In this document: positions 1 through 7,207 of the stretch, piece after piece | Layout of the letters: each line of letters starts with the position of its first letter | How positions within the stretch are numbered: the stretch's first letter is position 1 | NCBI GenBank assembly: GCA_017525915.1 | Contig: JAFXSC010000010.1 | Coordinates: 61,673-125,672 of the forward strand | From: Ruminococcus sp. | GTDB lineage: Bacteria; Bacillota; Clostridia; Oscillospirales; Ruminococcaceae | Direction of reading: 5' to 3' | DNA length: 64,000 nt | Translations under genes and position numbers: made by a program | Notes under the pieces: generated by a model | What the model was told of the DNA's origin: nothing | What the model saw: only the letters and a program-made list of their open reading frames with translations | Databases searched by the model: none

Positions 1-1
1 T

Positions 2-283
2 ATGTCGTCTGACGATCCTGATGAAGCCTTCATGAATATGTGCTCTGACACAAATATAGAAGCCGATTCAGACACCGCTGAGACCCGGAAGATACTCCTT
101 GAAAAGATAAACGAGCTCGGCGAACCGGATTCAACGATAATCCTCCAGAAGTACTACTACGAACGCTCCTCCGGAGAGATCGCAAAGCTTCTTTCAATGA
201 AGGCTTCTGCGGTCCGCATGAGAGCTTCGAGAGCACTTGAAAAACTAAAAACCACACTGGCTGCTGCCGGTATCACAATGTAA
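2..283 (+). CDS. ECF-type RNA polymerase sigma factor, C-terminal part (5' end outside window)
   Basis: The visible 93 residues hold a sigma-70 region 4 helix-turn-helix: a helix ending in an ILQKYYYERSSGEIAKLL core followed by MKASAVRMRASRALEKL, the usual pattern for recognising the -35 element. Region 2, which binds core polymerase and the -10 element, must lie before base 1, so the ATG at base 2 is probably internal. The stop is 14 nt before the next gene, which starts behind AAAGGAG and encodes a single-pass membrane protein. That pairing is typical of a sigma/anti-sigma operon. The target genes cannot be read from the window; the neighbouring dockerin enzymes are candidates only by proximity. 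Confidence 0.8.
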   Translation: MSSDDPDEAFMNMCSDTNIEADSDTAETRKILLEKINELGEPDSTIILQKYYYERSSGEIAKLLSMKASAVRMRASRALEKLKTTLAAAGITM

Positions 284-297
284 AGGAGCTGCGGAAT

Positions 298-1677
298 ATG
301 AATAAGGAACGTGAGTTTAATATGCTGGAAAATGCTGATGACAAGACCGTAGAGCTTCTTGCCGAGGTTCCGGTGCTTACCAAAGAAGAAAAAGAGAGGA
401 TGTTATCTATGAGTAAGAATAAAGCTGATAGAATGAAAAGAGAGCGCAATATATCCACAAATACCGCTGAGGAGCAGGTGAGCGGCGTTGAACGCTACAA
501 CCGTCCCAAGTGGAAGACCTTCGCTTCAATGGCTGCCTGCGTCGCCCTCGTCGGCGGCATTGCCGGAACGGTATTCGTTATCGGCAAGAGCGGCAGGAAC
601 GATTCCGGTTCGAAGGTCATGGCCCAGGTAACTGATGAAGGTACTTCCGAAGTGACTACCGTTGAGGCTACCACCGCAGAGAAGACTATCTACGGCGGCG
701 CAAATGTTGAGTTTGTACCGGAGGATACCTACCGCACAGCAGAGGAGCTCGAGGCGAACTTCACAGAGGTAGATAAGCTCGGCTGTCCCGGAAGCATCTC
801 CTGTGACACTAACACCGTTCAGTCAGTCCATGATAAGAACGACCAGTATTTCACCTACTACAAGGTAACAGACTCACGCTTCACAAGCGTTGAATCGGTC
901 AAGGAATACTGCCTGAATACCGTAACCGAGGAGCTGTTCAACGAACGCTACATCGGATACATCAAGGCTGACAATACCAACGCTCCGCTGTTCAAGGAAT
1001 TTGACGGTGAGCTCTACACTATGATAGGCGTAAACAACTATGAACGCACCCCCGAAGGAGCTCCGACCGTGTACGATGTCACCGAAAACAGCTTCACGAT
1101 GCAGTACCAGACCGCAGACGTTGACTGGTATAATGTTGTAAAACTCAAGGTCATCAATGAGAACGGCACATGGAAGGTCGCAGAGTATGCGCTTCTGAAC
1201 AGCAGGCAGGATGATTATATCGCATACGCAAAGGGTATCAAGGCTGGTCTCGCAGAGCTCGACAAGCTCGAGTGCTGTGCATTAGATATCGACACGAACA
1301 ACGCAAAGCAGGCTTACGACCTGACTTACTACAAGGTGAATTCCGACACCTATCACTCCACTGCTGATATTATCAGAGTGCTTGAAAACTATACTACCGG
1401 CGATGTATACAATTCCTACTCCAACCTTGTACAGTCCGAGATATCGAGCGGAAATCCCCTGTATACCGATATTGACGGCGAGCTCTACTGCGCGAATCTC
1501 CCTAAGGGCAGAGCATACGACTTCAACGGCGAGGGCGTAGATGTATACACCATCGAGGACAATTCCTTCGTATTCGATGCACCTGTGAATGTTCCCGGCG
1601 GAATAAGCGTTGTTACAGTATTCGTGACACGCGATACTGACGGAAGCTGGAAGGCTGAATCCGTCAAGGGCGTATAA
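298..1677 (+). CDS. Single-pass membrane protein, probable anti-sigma factor with duplicated extracellular domain
   Basis: 459 residues. The first ~75 are charged and probably cytoplasmic; one hydrophobic segment follows (about 78-97, with CVALVGGIAGTVFVIG); the rest is predicted outside. Two related extracellular units of roughly 130-150 residues follow a short Thr/Glu-rich stalk. Each begins with a KLxC motif (KLGCPG, KLECCA), carries a YYKV strand and a DGELY motif, and ends in a GTWK/GSWK strand, so the domain looks duplicated. It lies 14 nt after the sigma gene with RBS AAAGGAG, implying co-transcription. Anti-sigma function is inferred from position and topology; no known anti-sigma signature was recognised, and it could be another signal sensor. 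Confidence 0.6.
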   Translation: MNKEREFNMLENADDKTVELLAEVPVLTKEEKERMLSMSKNKADRMKRERNISTNTAEEQVSGVERYNRPKWKTFASMAACVALVGGIAGTVFVIGKSGRNDSGSKVMAQVTDEGTSEVTTVEATTAEKTIYGGANVEFVPEDTYRTAEELEANFTEVDKLGCPGSISCDTNTVQSVHDKNDQYFTYYKVTDSRFTSVESVKEYCLNTVTEELFNERYIGYIKADNTNAPLFKEFDGELYTMIGVNNYERTPEGAPTVYDVTENSFTMQYQTADVDWYNVVKLKVINENGTWKVAEYALLNSRQDDYIAYAKGIKAGLAELDKLECCALDIDTNNAKQAYDLTYYKVNSDTYHSTADIIRVLENYTTGDVYNSYSNLVQSEISSGNPLYTDIDGELYCANLPKGRAYDFNGEGVDVYTIEDNSFVFDAPVNVPGGISVVTVFVTRDTDGSWKAESVKGV

Positions 1678-1749
1678 GAAAGCATATCCACAATTCAAGC
1701 AGTATAGATAGTCAATGGCACCCATAACGGGTGCCGGTAAGAAAAAAAT

Positions 1750-1785
1750 CACAGGGTCAGATCGACCCTGTGACTTTTTTATTTG
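1750..1785. terminator. Bidirectional rho-independent terminator between convergent genes
   Basis: Perfect 9-bp stem CACAGGGTC / GACCCTGTG around a 5-nt loop, with an A run before it and a T run after it. It serves both the anti-sigma-like gene and the pectate lyase gene that faces it. Confidence 0.85.
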
Positions 1786-1798
1786 TGGAAGCAGCTTA

Positions 1799-4700
1799 TC
1801 AGGCGAGGCTGCTGATAAGTCCGAGCTTGAAGCGCTGTATCTGGAGTGCGTCCTTGTTTGTGATATCGCTGCTGCCGTCGGTATCGGCGTTGGATTCGCC
1901 GGGAGTTGTGAGCTTATACTTGTCGGGGTTGGTGATGCTCTGCATGATGAACACCGCGTCAGCCATATTGACCTGACCGTCGCAGTTGGAATCGCCGGCA
2001 AGCCTTGCGCTCTTTTTGTAGTAAGTCTTATTGCCGCCGAAGGTCAGCTCTATCTCGCCGTCTGCGGTATATCTGAATCCGGCAGTAGGCTCGGATACTC
2101 CGCCGCTTACCGTGACCACGGTGATATCATCGCCGCTGTTTGACCAAGTTGTGCTGTATATGCCTTCATCATTTGAGACGGAAGCAGTGAAGTCATTGTT
2201 CAGAATGATGTACTTGCTCTCGTCATTGTATTCGATAAGAGAACCCGAAGCTGTGAGCTGCTTATAGGGTACCCACTTGCCGATAAATCTCTCGTCAGCA
2301 GTTGCCGGACCGGTAGAGGTGGTAGATGTGCTTGTGGTCGAAGTTGTCGTAGTTGTGGTAGTAGTTGTAGTAGTCGTTGTTGTGGTGGTGACTGTCTCGG
2401 TCACAGCCTGCCAGTACTGACAGCTGCTTCCGGTATTCTCGTACTGCTGGATATTTGCACCGCCGTCCTTCTTGGCAGCCTCTACCTCAACGAGGCATGA
2501 TCTTCCGGAAGCCGTACTGAGAATGCTGTAAGTTCCGTCGATATTCTTCGAGAAGGCGAAGGACTCGCCTGCGTCCGTTTCCGAGAAAGGCGCGATACTG
2601 ATATTTGCGCCGTTATTATTTCCCTCAGCCTTGAGTGCAAAACTCTCGTCCTGCGCTGAGCGTATGAAATAGCGGGGTATGCTCGGGGAAGTGTTGCTGT
2701 CTCTTGTGAGCTTCCACTTCTGGCAGTCGAAGCCGTTGGACTCCCACTGACGGACGTTCGTGCCGTCCTGCATAGAGCCGTTAGCGATGTCCATGACAAG
2801 ACCGGAATTCACGTTCTTGAAGGTATAGATGAAGCTGGTATCCATGAGACAGCCGTTGTCGGCGGAGACAAGGAGCTGCCACTTCTGAGCATCGTCGCCG
2901 TCCCTGAGCTTGTTCTGGGCAACTATGCTGCCGAGTGCTTCGAGAGCGGAAGCGTCCTCGGTGATCTTTGTGAGAATGGTGTATGTGCTGTCCGAATTTG
3001 CAATGAACTTGAACTGCTGGCTTGCACTGCCGCTGTACTTTGTGAGTTTGAGACCTGTTTCGTCAGCGGTGCTTCCGCCGGGGACTTCAAGCACATCTCC
3101 GTCGAGCGCGATATAATAGTAACCGTCGCCGGCACTGAAAAGCTTCCAAACAGGAGGCACAACGCCGTCATCTTCGCCGGATATCTGAACGATAAAAGGG
3201 TCAGCGCCGGTGCCCATTCCGAGCCCCGCATAATTGCCGTTTTTGGCATTCTGGAGAATGAACGTCGAGCCCTCCTTGAAGGTCGCAGCCTTCGGCGCCA
3301 TAGGGCCGGTGGGGAGCTCGGTATAGCCTGCGCTCGGAACGCCTGCCGTACCAAGTCTTGTGTAGGCTATCTTGTCCGGGCTCGTCTGGCAGCCGGAATA
3401 GCTGCTGCAATAAGCCTTTGCGCTGTCGGCTGAGATAGCCTTGTAGGTGTAGTTGGTATTCGGTCTCCAGTAGCAGGGCTGAGATGTTGCAGGATTGCTC
3501 TGTGTACCCTGTCCCTGAACTGTTCTCTGGCAGTTCGAGAATTTGGAGCCTGTCTCGGCATAAGCTCCTGCGAAGGTAATGGAGTTCCAGTCGCAGATGA
3601 CGTTTCCGCCGTTTTCGTAAACGCAGTTCTCGGCGAAGATATCGCATCCGCTGTGGACTGTGTAAGCCATATTGAACTTGTTGACGTAGTTGTTGAGCGA
3701 GTGGAAATATCCCCAGCGCATAAGTCCGGGACCTCTTGTGTTGGTGTCGTTGAACCTGTTGGAGATGAGGGACATACGCGGGAAATTGTCGTAGGTGTTC
3801 TTAATCTCGGCAGTATCGTCGGGATAGCCGAGGATAAGGCCGTACTTGTGACCGCCGAACGAGCAGTCGGAGACTGTGCAGTAGTCGGCGTCGTAGCAGC
3901 AGGCGAAGAATTTGTCCTCGTCCACCTGCTGTGTCTGGGGAGCATAGCCGTAGTTGTTGTGACCGGTGAAGGTAACGTGGTCTACCCAGAGGTTCTCTCC
4001 GGCGCTGAAATAGCATACGATAGAATCATTGTGGTTGGACTCTGCGTCGTGCTGCATATCGAAGTTCTTGATGATGATGTTGTTGCTCGTGGTGGAATGG
4101 CGCTTTGTGCAGAACTGCACGTTGAAGAGGGTATGTGCGCCGTAGCTTCCCACGATGGTCTTGCTGCCCTGAATGTATATCCTTCCGGCAGTACACATAT
4201 AGCGTGTCTTGTTGAAGTTGAGGTCGGTAACGCTGATGTTCTTTGTTACGAGGATAGTGTAGGGATTGGAGGATTCGCAGTAATTTTTCAGCTCATCGAA
4301 GGTCGAAGCCTCGACTACCTCGCCGAAAAGTCCGCCGATATCGCCAGCCTTGACCGTTGCACCTGCCGAGACCGGATCGTCGTCGAAGCAATAGCCTGCG
4401 AAGCCCTGCAAGCCGTCAGCGTTGAGCAGCCAGAGCTGACTGTCAGCGCCGGTATAGCTTTCGAGCGTCATACCGGAAGTGCCCTGGGTGAGGGCGAGGG
4501 AGGTATCGGAATAGTTGACGATCTTGTAGTAAAGGTCGTTTCCGAGGTGATCCTGAGATACCGGCACGATGTACCAGTGCTGGGACTTGGCGGATTCGCT
4601 GCCGTAGATAACGACTTCCGCGCCTGCGGTCACGCTGTAACCGAGAGGGGTGAGAAGTCTGCCCGACTGGGCGTTGATGAATTTGAAGAAGGTGCCGTTG

Positions 4701-4975
4701 GAGTCCTTTCCAACTCTGTCGATGCGCCAGGATGGAGAGAGGTCGCCGCCGAGCGCCTTCATCGTGAGGGGGGAGGTATCGTCTGTTCCCGTTTCAGTCA
4801 GCACCTTTGAATTGTCCTTGCTTGCAAGGTTGTAGAGGGGAACGGGGTAGTCAGCCGATACGGCGTTTGCGGTGAGCAGCGGTCTGAAGGCGGCTCCGTA
4901 GAGGGGGAGGAGCAGTGCCGCGACCATTGCCAGCGCCAGAACGAATGCCTGACGCATTTTTGAGGTCTTGCCCAT
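1799..4975 (-). CDS. Secreted dockerin-bearing pectate lyase (PL1) with ricin-type CBM modules
   Basis: 1058-residue extracellular enzyme expected to cleave polygalacturonate by beta-elimination. In order: signal peptide (about 1-41, ending near ANAVSA); a ricin/CBM13-like module (~50-190); a PL1 beta-helix (~215-540) with the WVDHVTFTGH core; two or three further ricin-like repeats (~560-850, QxW-type QKWKL and QYWQA motifs); a Thr linker (~860-890); a ~95-residue beta-rich module starting FIGKWVPYK, lipocalin-like by eye; and a dockerin (~993-1058) with two calcium-loop repeats, GDSNCDGQVNMADAVFIMQ and ADTDGSSDITNKDAL. RBS AAGGAG and a consensus promoter precede the ATG. It is the largest gene here and probably docks to a cohesin scaffold encoded elsewhere. 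Confidence 0.9.
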   Translation of the reverse strand: MGKTSKMRQAFVLALAMVAALLLPLYGAAFRPLLTANAVSADYPVPLYNLASKDNSKVLTETGTDDTSPLTMKALGGDLSPSWRIDRVGKDSNGTFFKFINAQSGRLLTPLGYSVTAGAEVVIYGSESAKSQHWYIVPVSQDHLGNDLYYKIVNYSDTSLALTQGTSGMTLESYTGADSQLWLLNADGLQGFAGYCFDDDPVSAGATVKAGDIGGLFGEVVEASTFDELKNYCESSNPYTILVTKNISVTDLNFNKTRYMCTAGRIYIQGSKTIVGSYGAHTLFNVQFCTKRHSTTSNNIIIKNFDMQHDAESNHNDSIVCYFSAGENLWVDHVTFTGHNNYGYAPQTQQVDEDKFFACCYDADYCTVSDCSFGGHKYGLILGYPDDTAEIKNTYDNFPRMSLISNRFNDTNTRGPGLMRWGYFHSLNNYVNKFNMAYTVHSGCDIFAENCVYENGGNVICDWNSITFAGAYAETGSKFSNCQRTVQGQGTQSNPATSQPCYWRPNTNYTYKAISADSAKAYCSSYSGCQTSPDKIAYTRLGTAGVPSAGYTELPTGPMAPKAATFKEGSTFILQNAKNGNYAGLGMGTGADPFIVQISGEDDGVVPPVWKLFSAGDGYYYIALDGDVLEVPGGSTADETGLKLTKYSGSASQQFKFIANSDSTYTILTKITEDASALEALGSIVAQNKLRDGDDAQKWQLLVSADNGCLMDTSFIYTFKNVNSGLVMDIANGSMQDGTNVRQWESNGFDCQKWKLTRDSNTSPSIPRYFIRSAQDESFALKAEGNNNGANISIAPFSETDAGESFAFSKNIDGTYSILSTASGRSCLVEVEAAKKDGGANIQQYENTGSSCQYWQAVTETVTTTTTTTTTTTTTTTTSTTSTSTTSTGPATADERFIGKWVPYKQLTASGSLIEYNDESKYIILNNDFTASVSNDEGIYSTTWSNSGDDITVVTVSGGVSEPTAGFRYTADGEIELTFGGNKTYYKKSARLAGDSNCDGQVNMADAVFIMQSITNPDKYKLTTPGESNADTDGSSDITNKDALQIQRFKLGLISSLA

Positions 4976-5011
4976 TTTTTATCAACTCCTTGTTAATATT
5001 AATGTGAACAT

Positions 5012-5040
5012 ATTATATCATACATGCCGGAGAATGTCAA
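5012..5040 (-). promoter_or_regulatory. Sigma-A promoter of the pectate lyase gene
   Basis: On the minus strand TTGACA (5035-5040) and TATAAT (5012-5017) are separated by 17 nt, 37 nt before the start codon: a perfect consensus promoter. Confidence 0.85.
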
Positions 5041-5059
5041 TCGGCAGCGAGCAGTGCTC

Positions 5060-5290
5060 AGGGCTTGATACAGGGGGGATAATATCCGTCCCTGCTATAC
5101 TAAAAACAGTCCACCGGACTGTTTTTAGATCCACCCCTTGCGGAGCGCCTTTGGAGAGTTTCGCCGCCTTAAAAGCTGAAAGCGGCGACCAGAGGCTCAG
5201 CCTCTGGACTCCGGCAAGGGAGGACCTCCCTTGCGCCCCTTTCCACGGGCAGCTCTATACAAATACGAAAGTCTGCTTTCGCTCACAGAA
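5060..5290. repeat. Highly structured intergenic element with four consecutive hairpins
   Basis: The gap between the pectate lyase promoter and the proS promoter holds four near-perfect inverted repeats: 5100-5128 (13-bp stem, AAAAACAGTCC arm), 5161-5188 (TCGCCGC arm), 5189-5207 (CCAGAGGC arm) and 5214-5234 (GCAAGGGAGG arm), then a small GAAAG/CTTTC hairpin near 5268-5281. No convincing protein is encoded. A shortened relative of its right end recurs at 36740-36776, which suggests a dispersed intergenic repeat. Its function (mobile repeat, RNA or terminator cluster) is unknown. Confidence 0.6.
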
Positions 5291-5326
5291 GTAAATGCTG
5301 TTGCCGTAACTATTCACTTATCGGGA

Positions 5327-5355
5327 TTGACATTATCCGGAATTGATGATATAAT
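5327..5355 (+). promoter_or_regulatory. Sigma-A promoter of proS
   Basis: TTGACA (5327-5332), 17-nt spacer, TATAAT (5350-5355) with TGA just before the -10; the start codon is 41 nt downstream. Confidence 0.85.
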
Positions 5356-5395
5356 GTATATATCTATGTAATCAACAGAAAAGAGGACTGTTTAT

Positions 5396-6835
5396 ATGGC
5401 AAAAGATAAAAAAATGGTCACTGCGATAACCTCAATGGACGAGGATTTCGCTCAGTGGTATACCGACATATGCAAGAAAGCCGAGCTCGTTGAGTACACA
5501 AGCGTAAAGGGCTGTATGGTCATTCGTCCCTACGGCTACGCTATCTGGGAGAATATCCAGCATATCCTCGACGGTATGTTCAAGGCAACAGGTCACGAAA
5601 ATGTATGTATGCCTATGTTCATTCCGGAGAGCCTTCTCCAGAAGGAAAAAGACCACGTTGAGGGCTTTGCTCCCGAGGTCGCATGGGTAACTCACGGCGG
5701 AAACGAGAAGCTTGAGGACAGACTTTGCGTCCGTCCGACCTCCGAGACATTGTTCTGCGAGCACTATGCAAATATCGTACACTCCTACCGCGACCTTCCC
5801 AAGCTCTATAACCAGTGGGTTAGCGTTGTGCGCTGGGAAAAGACCACCCGTCCCTTCCTCCGTTCAAGAGAGTTCCTCTGGCAGGAGGGTCACACTATCC
5901 ACGCTACCGCTGAGGAGGCTGTTGAGGAGACCGAGCGTATGCTCAACGTTTACGCTGACTTCTGCAAGGACGCGCTCGCTATGCCTGTTGTCAAGGGCAA
6001 GAAGACCGAGAGCGACAAGTTTGCAGGAGCTGTTTCCACCTACGCTATCGAGGCTCTCATGCACGACGGAAAGGCTTTGCAGGCTGGTACTTCCCACTAC
6101 TTCGGCGACGGCTTCGCAAAGGCTTTCGGCATCGAATATACCGACAAGGACAACAAGAGAGTGTTCCCCCACCAGACAAGCTGGGGCGTTACCACACGTC
6201 TCATCGGTGCTGTTATCATGACACACGGCGATAACAACGGACTTGTTCTTCCGCCTGCCGTTGCACCTGTTCAGGTGGTCATCATACCCGTTGCACAGCA
6301 TAAGGAGGGCGTTCTCGACAAGGCAAACGAGCTGAAGGAGCGTCTTGCAAAGTCCGGCCTCCGCGTAAAGCTTGATGACAGCGAGAATTCTCCCGGCTGG
6401 AAGTTCGCAGAGTACGAGATGAAGGGCGTTCCGCTCAGAGTTGAGATAGGTCCGCGCGACATCGAGGAGAACCAGTGCGTCATCGCTTCACGCTGGAACG
6501 GCGAGAAGATCTCCGTATCCCTCGACGAGCTTGAAGCAGCCGTTGAGAAGAAGCTTCAGGAGGCTCATGACGGTATGTACCAGAAGGCTCTCGACAACCA
6601 GATCAAGCGTACATACGCCTGCACTACCATCGACGAGATCAACAAGGCTCTCGAAAACGGCGACGGCTTCATCAAGGCTATGTGGTGCGGCGAGGAAGCC
6701 TGCGAGGACGAGGTAAAGGAAAAGACCGGCGTCGGCTCACGCTGCATACCCTTCGGGCAGGAGCAGCTCAGCGACAAGTGCGTATGCTGCGGCAAGCCTG
6801 CTAAGTGCATGGTATACTGGGGCAAGGCTTATTAA
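5396..6835 (+). CDS. proS: Proline--tRNA ligase, archaeal/eukaryotic-like short class
   Basis: 479 residues, the length of ProS enzymes that lack the bacterial editing insertion. It charges tRNA-Pro with proline in the cytoplasm. Class II motifs are visible: motif 2 around [22 protein letters not shown] and motif 3 near the [13 protein letters not shown] stretch. The C-terminal domain has the Cys-rich zinc site of this class (CGEEACEDE, then [18 protein letters not shown] at the end). The start has AGAGGA about 9 nt upstream and its own consensus promoter. Many Clostridia use this class. No T-box is visible in its short leader, unlike many Firmicute synthetase genes. Confidence 0.95.
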   Translation: MAKDKKMVTAITSMDEDFAQWYTDICKKAELVEYTSVKGCMVIRPYGYAIWENIQHILDGMFKATGHENVCMPMFIPESLLQKEKDHVEGFAPEVAWVTHGGNEKLEDRLCVRPTSETLFCEHYANIVHSYRDLPKLYNQWVSVVRWEKTTRPFLRSREFLWQEGHTIHATAEEAVEETERMLNVYADFCKDALAMPVVKGKKTESDKFAGAVSTYAIEALMHDGKALQAGTSHYFGDGFAKAFGIEYTDKDNKRVFPHQTSWGVTTRLIGAVIMTHGDNNGLVLPPAVAPVQVVIIPVAQHKEGVLDKANELKERLAKSGLRVKLDDSENSPGWKFAEYEMKGVPLRVEIGPRDIEENQCVIASRWNGEKISVSLDELEAAVEKKLQEAHDGMYQKALDNQIKRTYACTTIDEINKALENGDGFIKAMWCGEEACEDEVKEKTGVGSRCIPFGQEQLSDKCVCCGKPAKCMVYWGKAY

Positions 6836-6851
6836 TTCATAATGCGTAATT

Positions 6852-6880
6852 AGTGCGGGTGAACGTTGTTCGCCCGCACT
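6852..6880 (+). terminator. Hairpin terminator after proS
   Basis: 13-bp inverted repeat AGTGCGGGTGAAC / GTTCGCCCGCACT with one G-T pair, followed by the modest tract TGTGTTT, 16 nt after the proS stop. Confidence 0.65.
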
Positions 6881-7207
6881 TGTGTTTACGGCAATACTGA
6901 TGAACGGACGGGCACCGTCCGCTGTTGTGGATTTGCACAATAGTGATAGCTTAAATTCCTCAATGTTGAACAAATATGAAGAAAATGTGAATTTTAACGG
7001 AATTGTAACCGTTTTGTAACCAAATTCTGAAGAAAAGAATGTATAATGTTATAGTAACATATTATAGGCGCTCGCTTTTCTTCTGTTACGGGACGATTTT
7101 TCTGTATAGGTCCGTCACTCCTTCCTCGGGATCACGGCACCTGCCCTCTTGGAAAAACTGCTCTGTATCAGCAGAGGGGATATATTACAAATGAAAGATG
7201 TGATAAT
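6881..7207 (+). other. Upstream region of GH9 cellulase A, with possible 13-codon leader
   Basis: About 330 nt without a gene. A TATAAT at 7042-7047 is the best -10 but has no good -35 at 17 nt. A long leader would follow. At 7191-7232 an ATG opens a 13-codon frame (MKDVIICFLTQRR) 10 nt behind GAGGGGA and overlaps the cellulase start, whereas the cellulase ATG at 7208 itself has only a weak AAAG-type site. A leader peptide or translational coupling is possible but speculative. A short degenerate repeat (ACGGACGGGCACCGTCCG-like) lies near 6905-6922. Confidence 0.35.

Noticed and set aside
3653-4810. 385-codon open frame on the plus strand inside the pectate lyase gene
   Set aside because: Antisense shadow of a gene with clear domains, signal peptide, RBS and promoter; the plus-strand translation has no recognisable domain or RBS.
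4968-5294. 108-codon plus-strand frame over the pectate lyase promoter
   Set aside because: It covers the promoter and the four-hairpin repeat; no RBS and no recognisable protein sequence.
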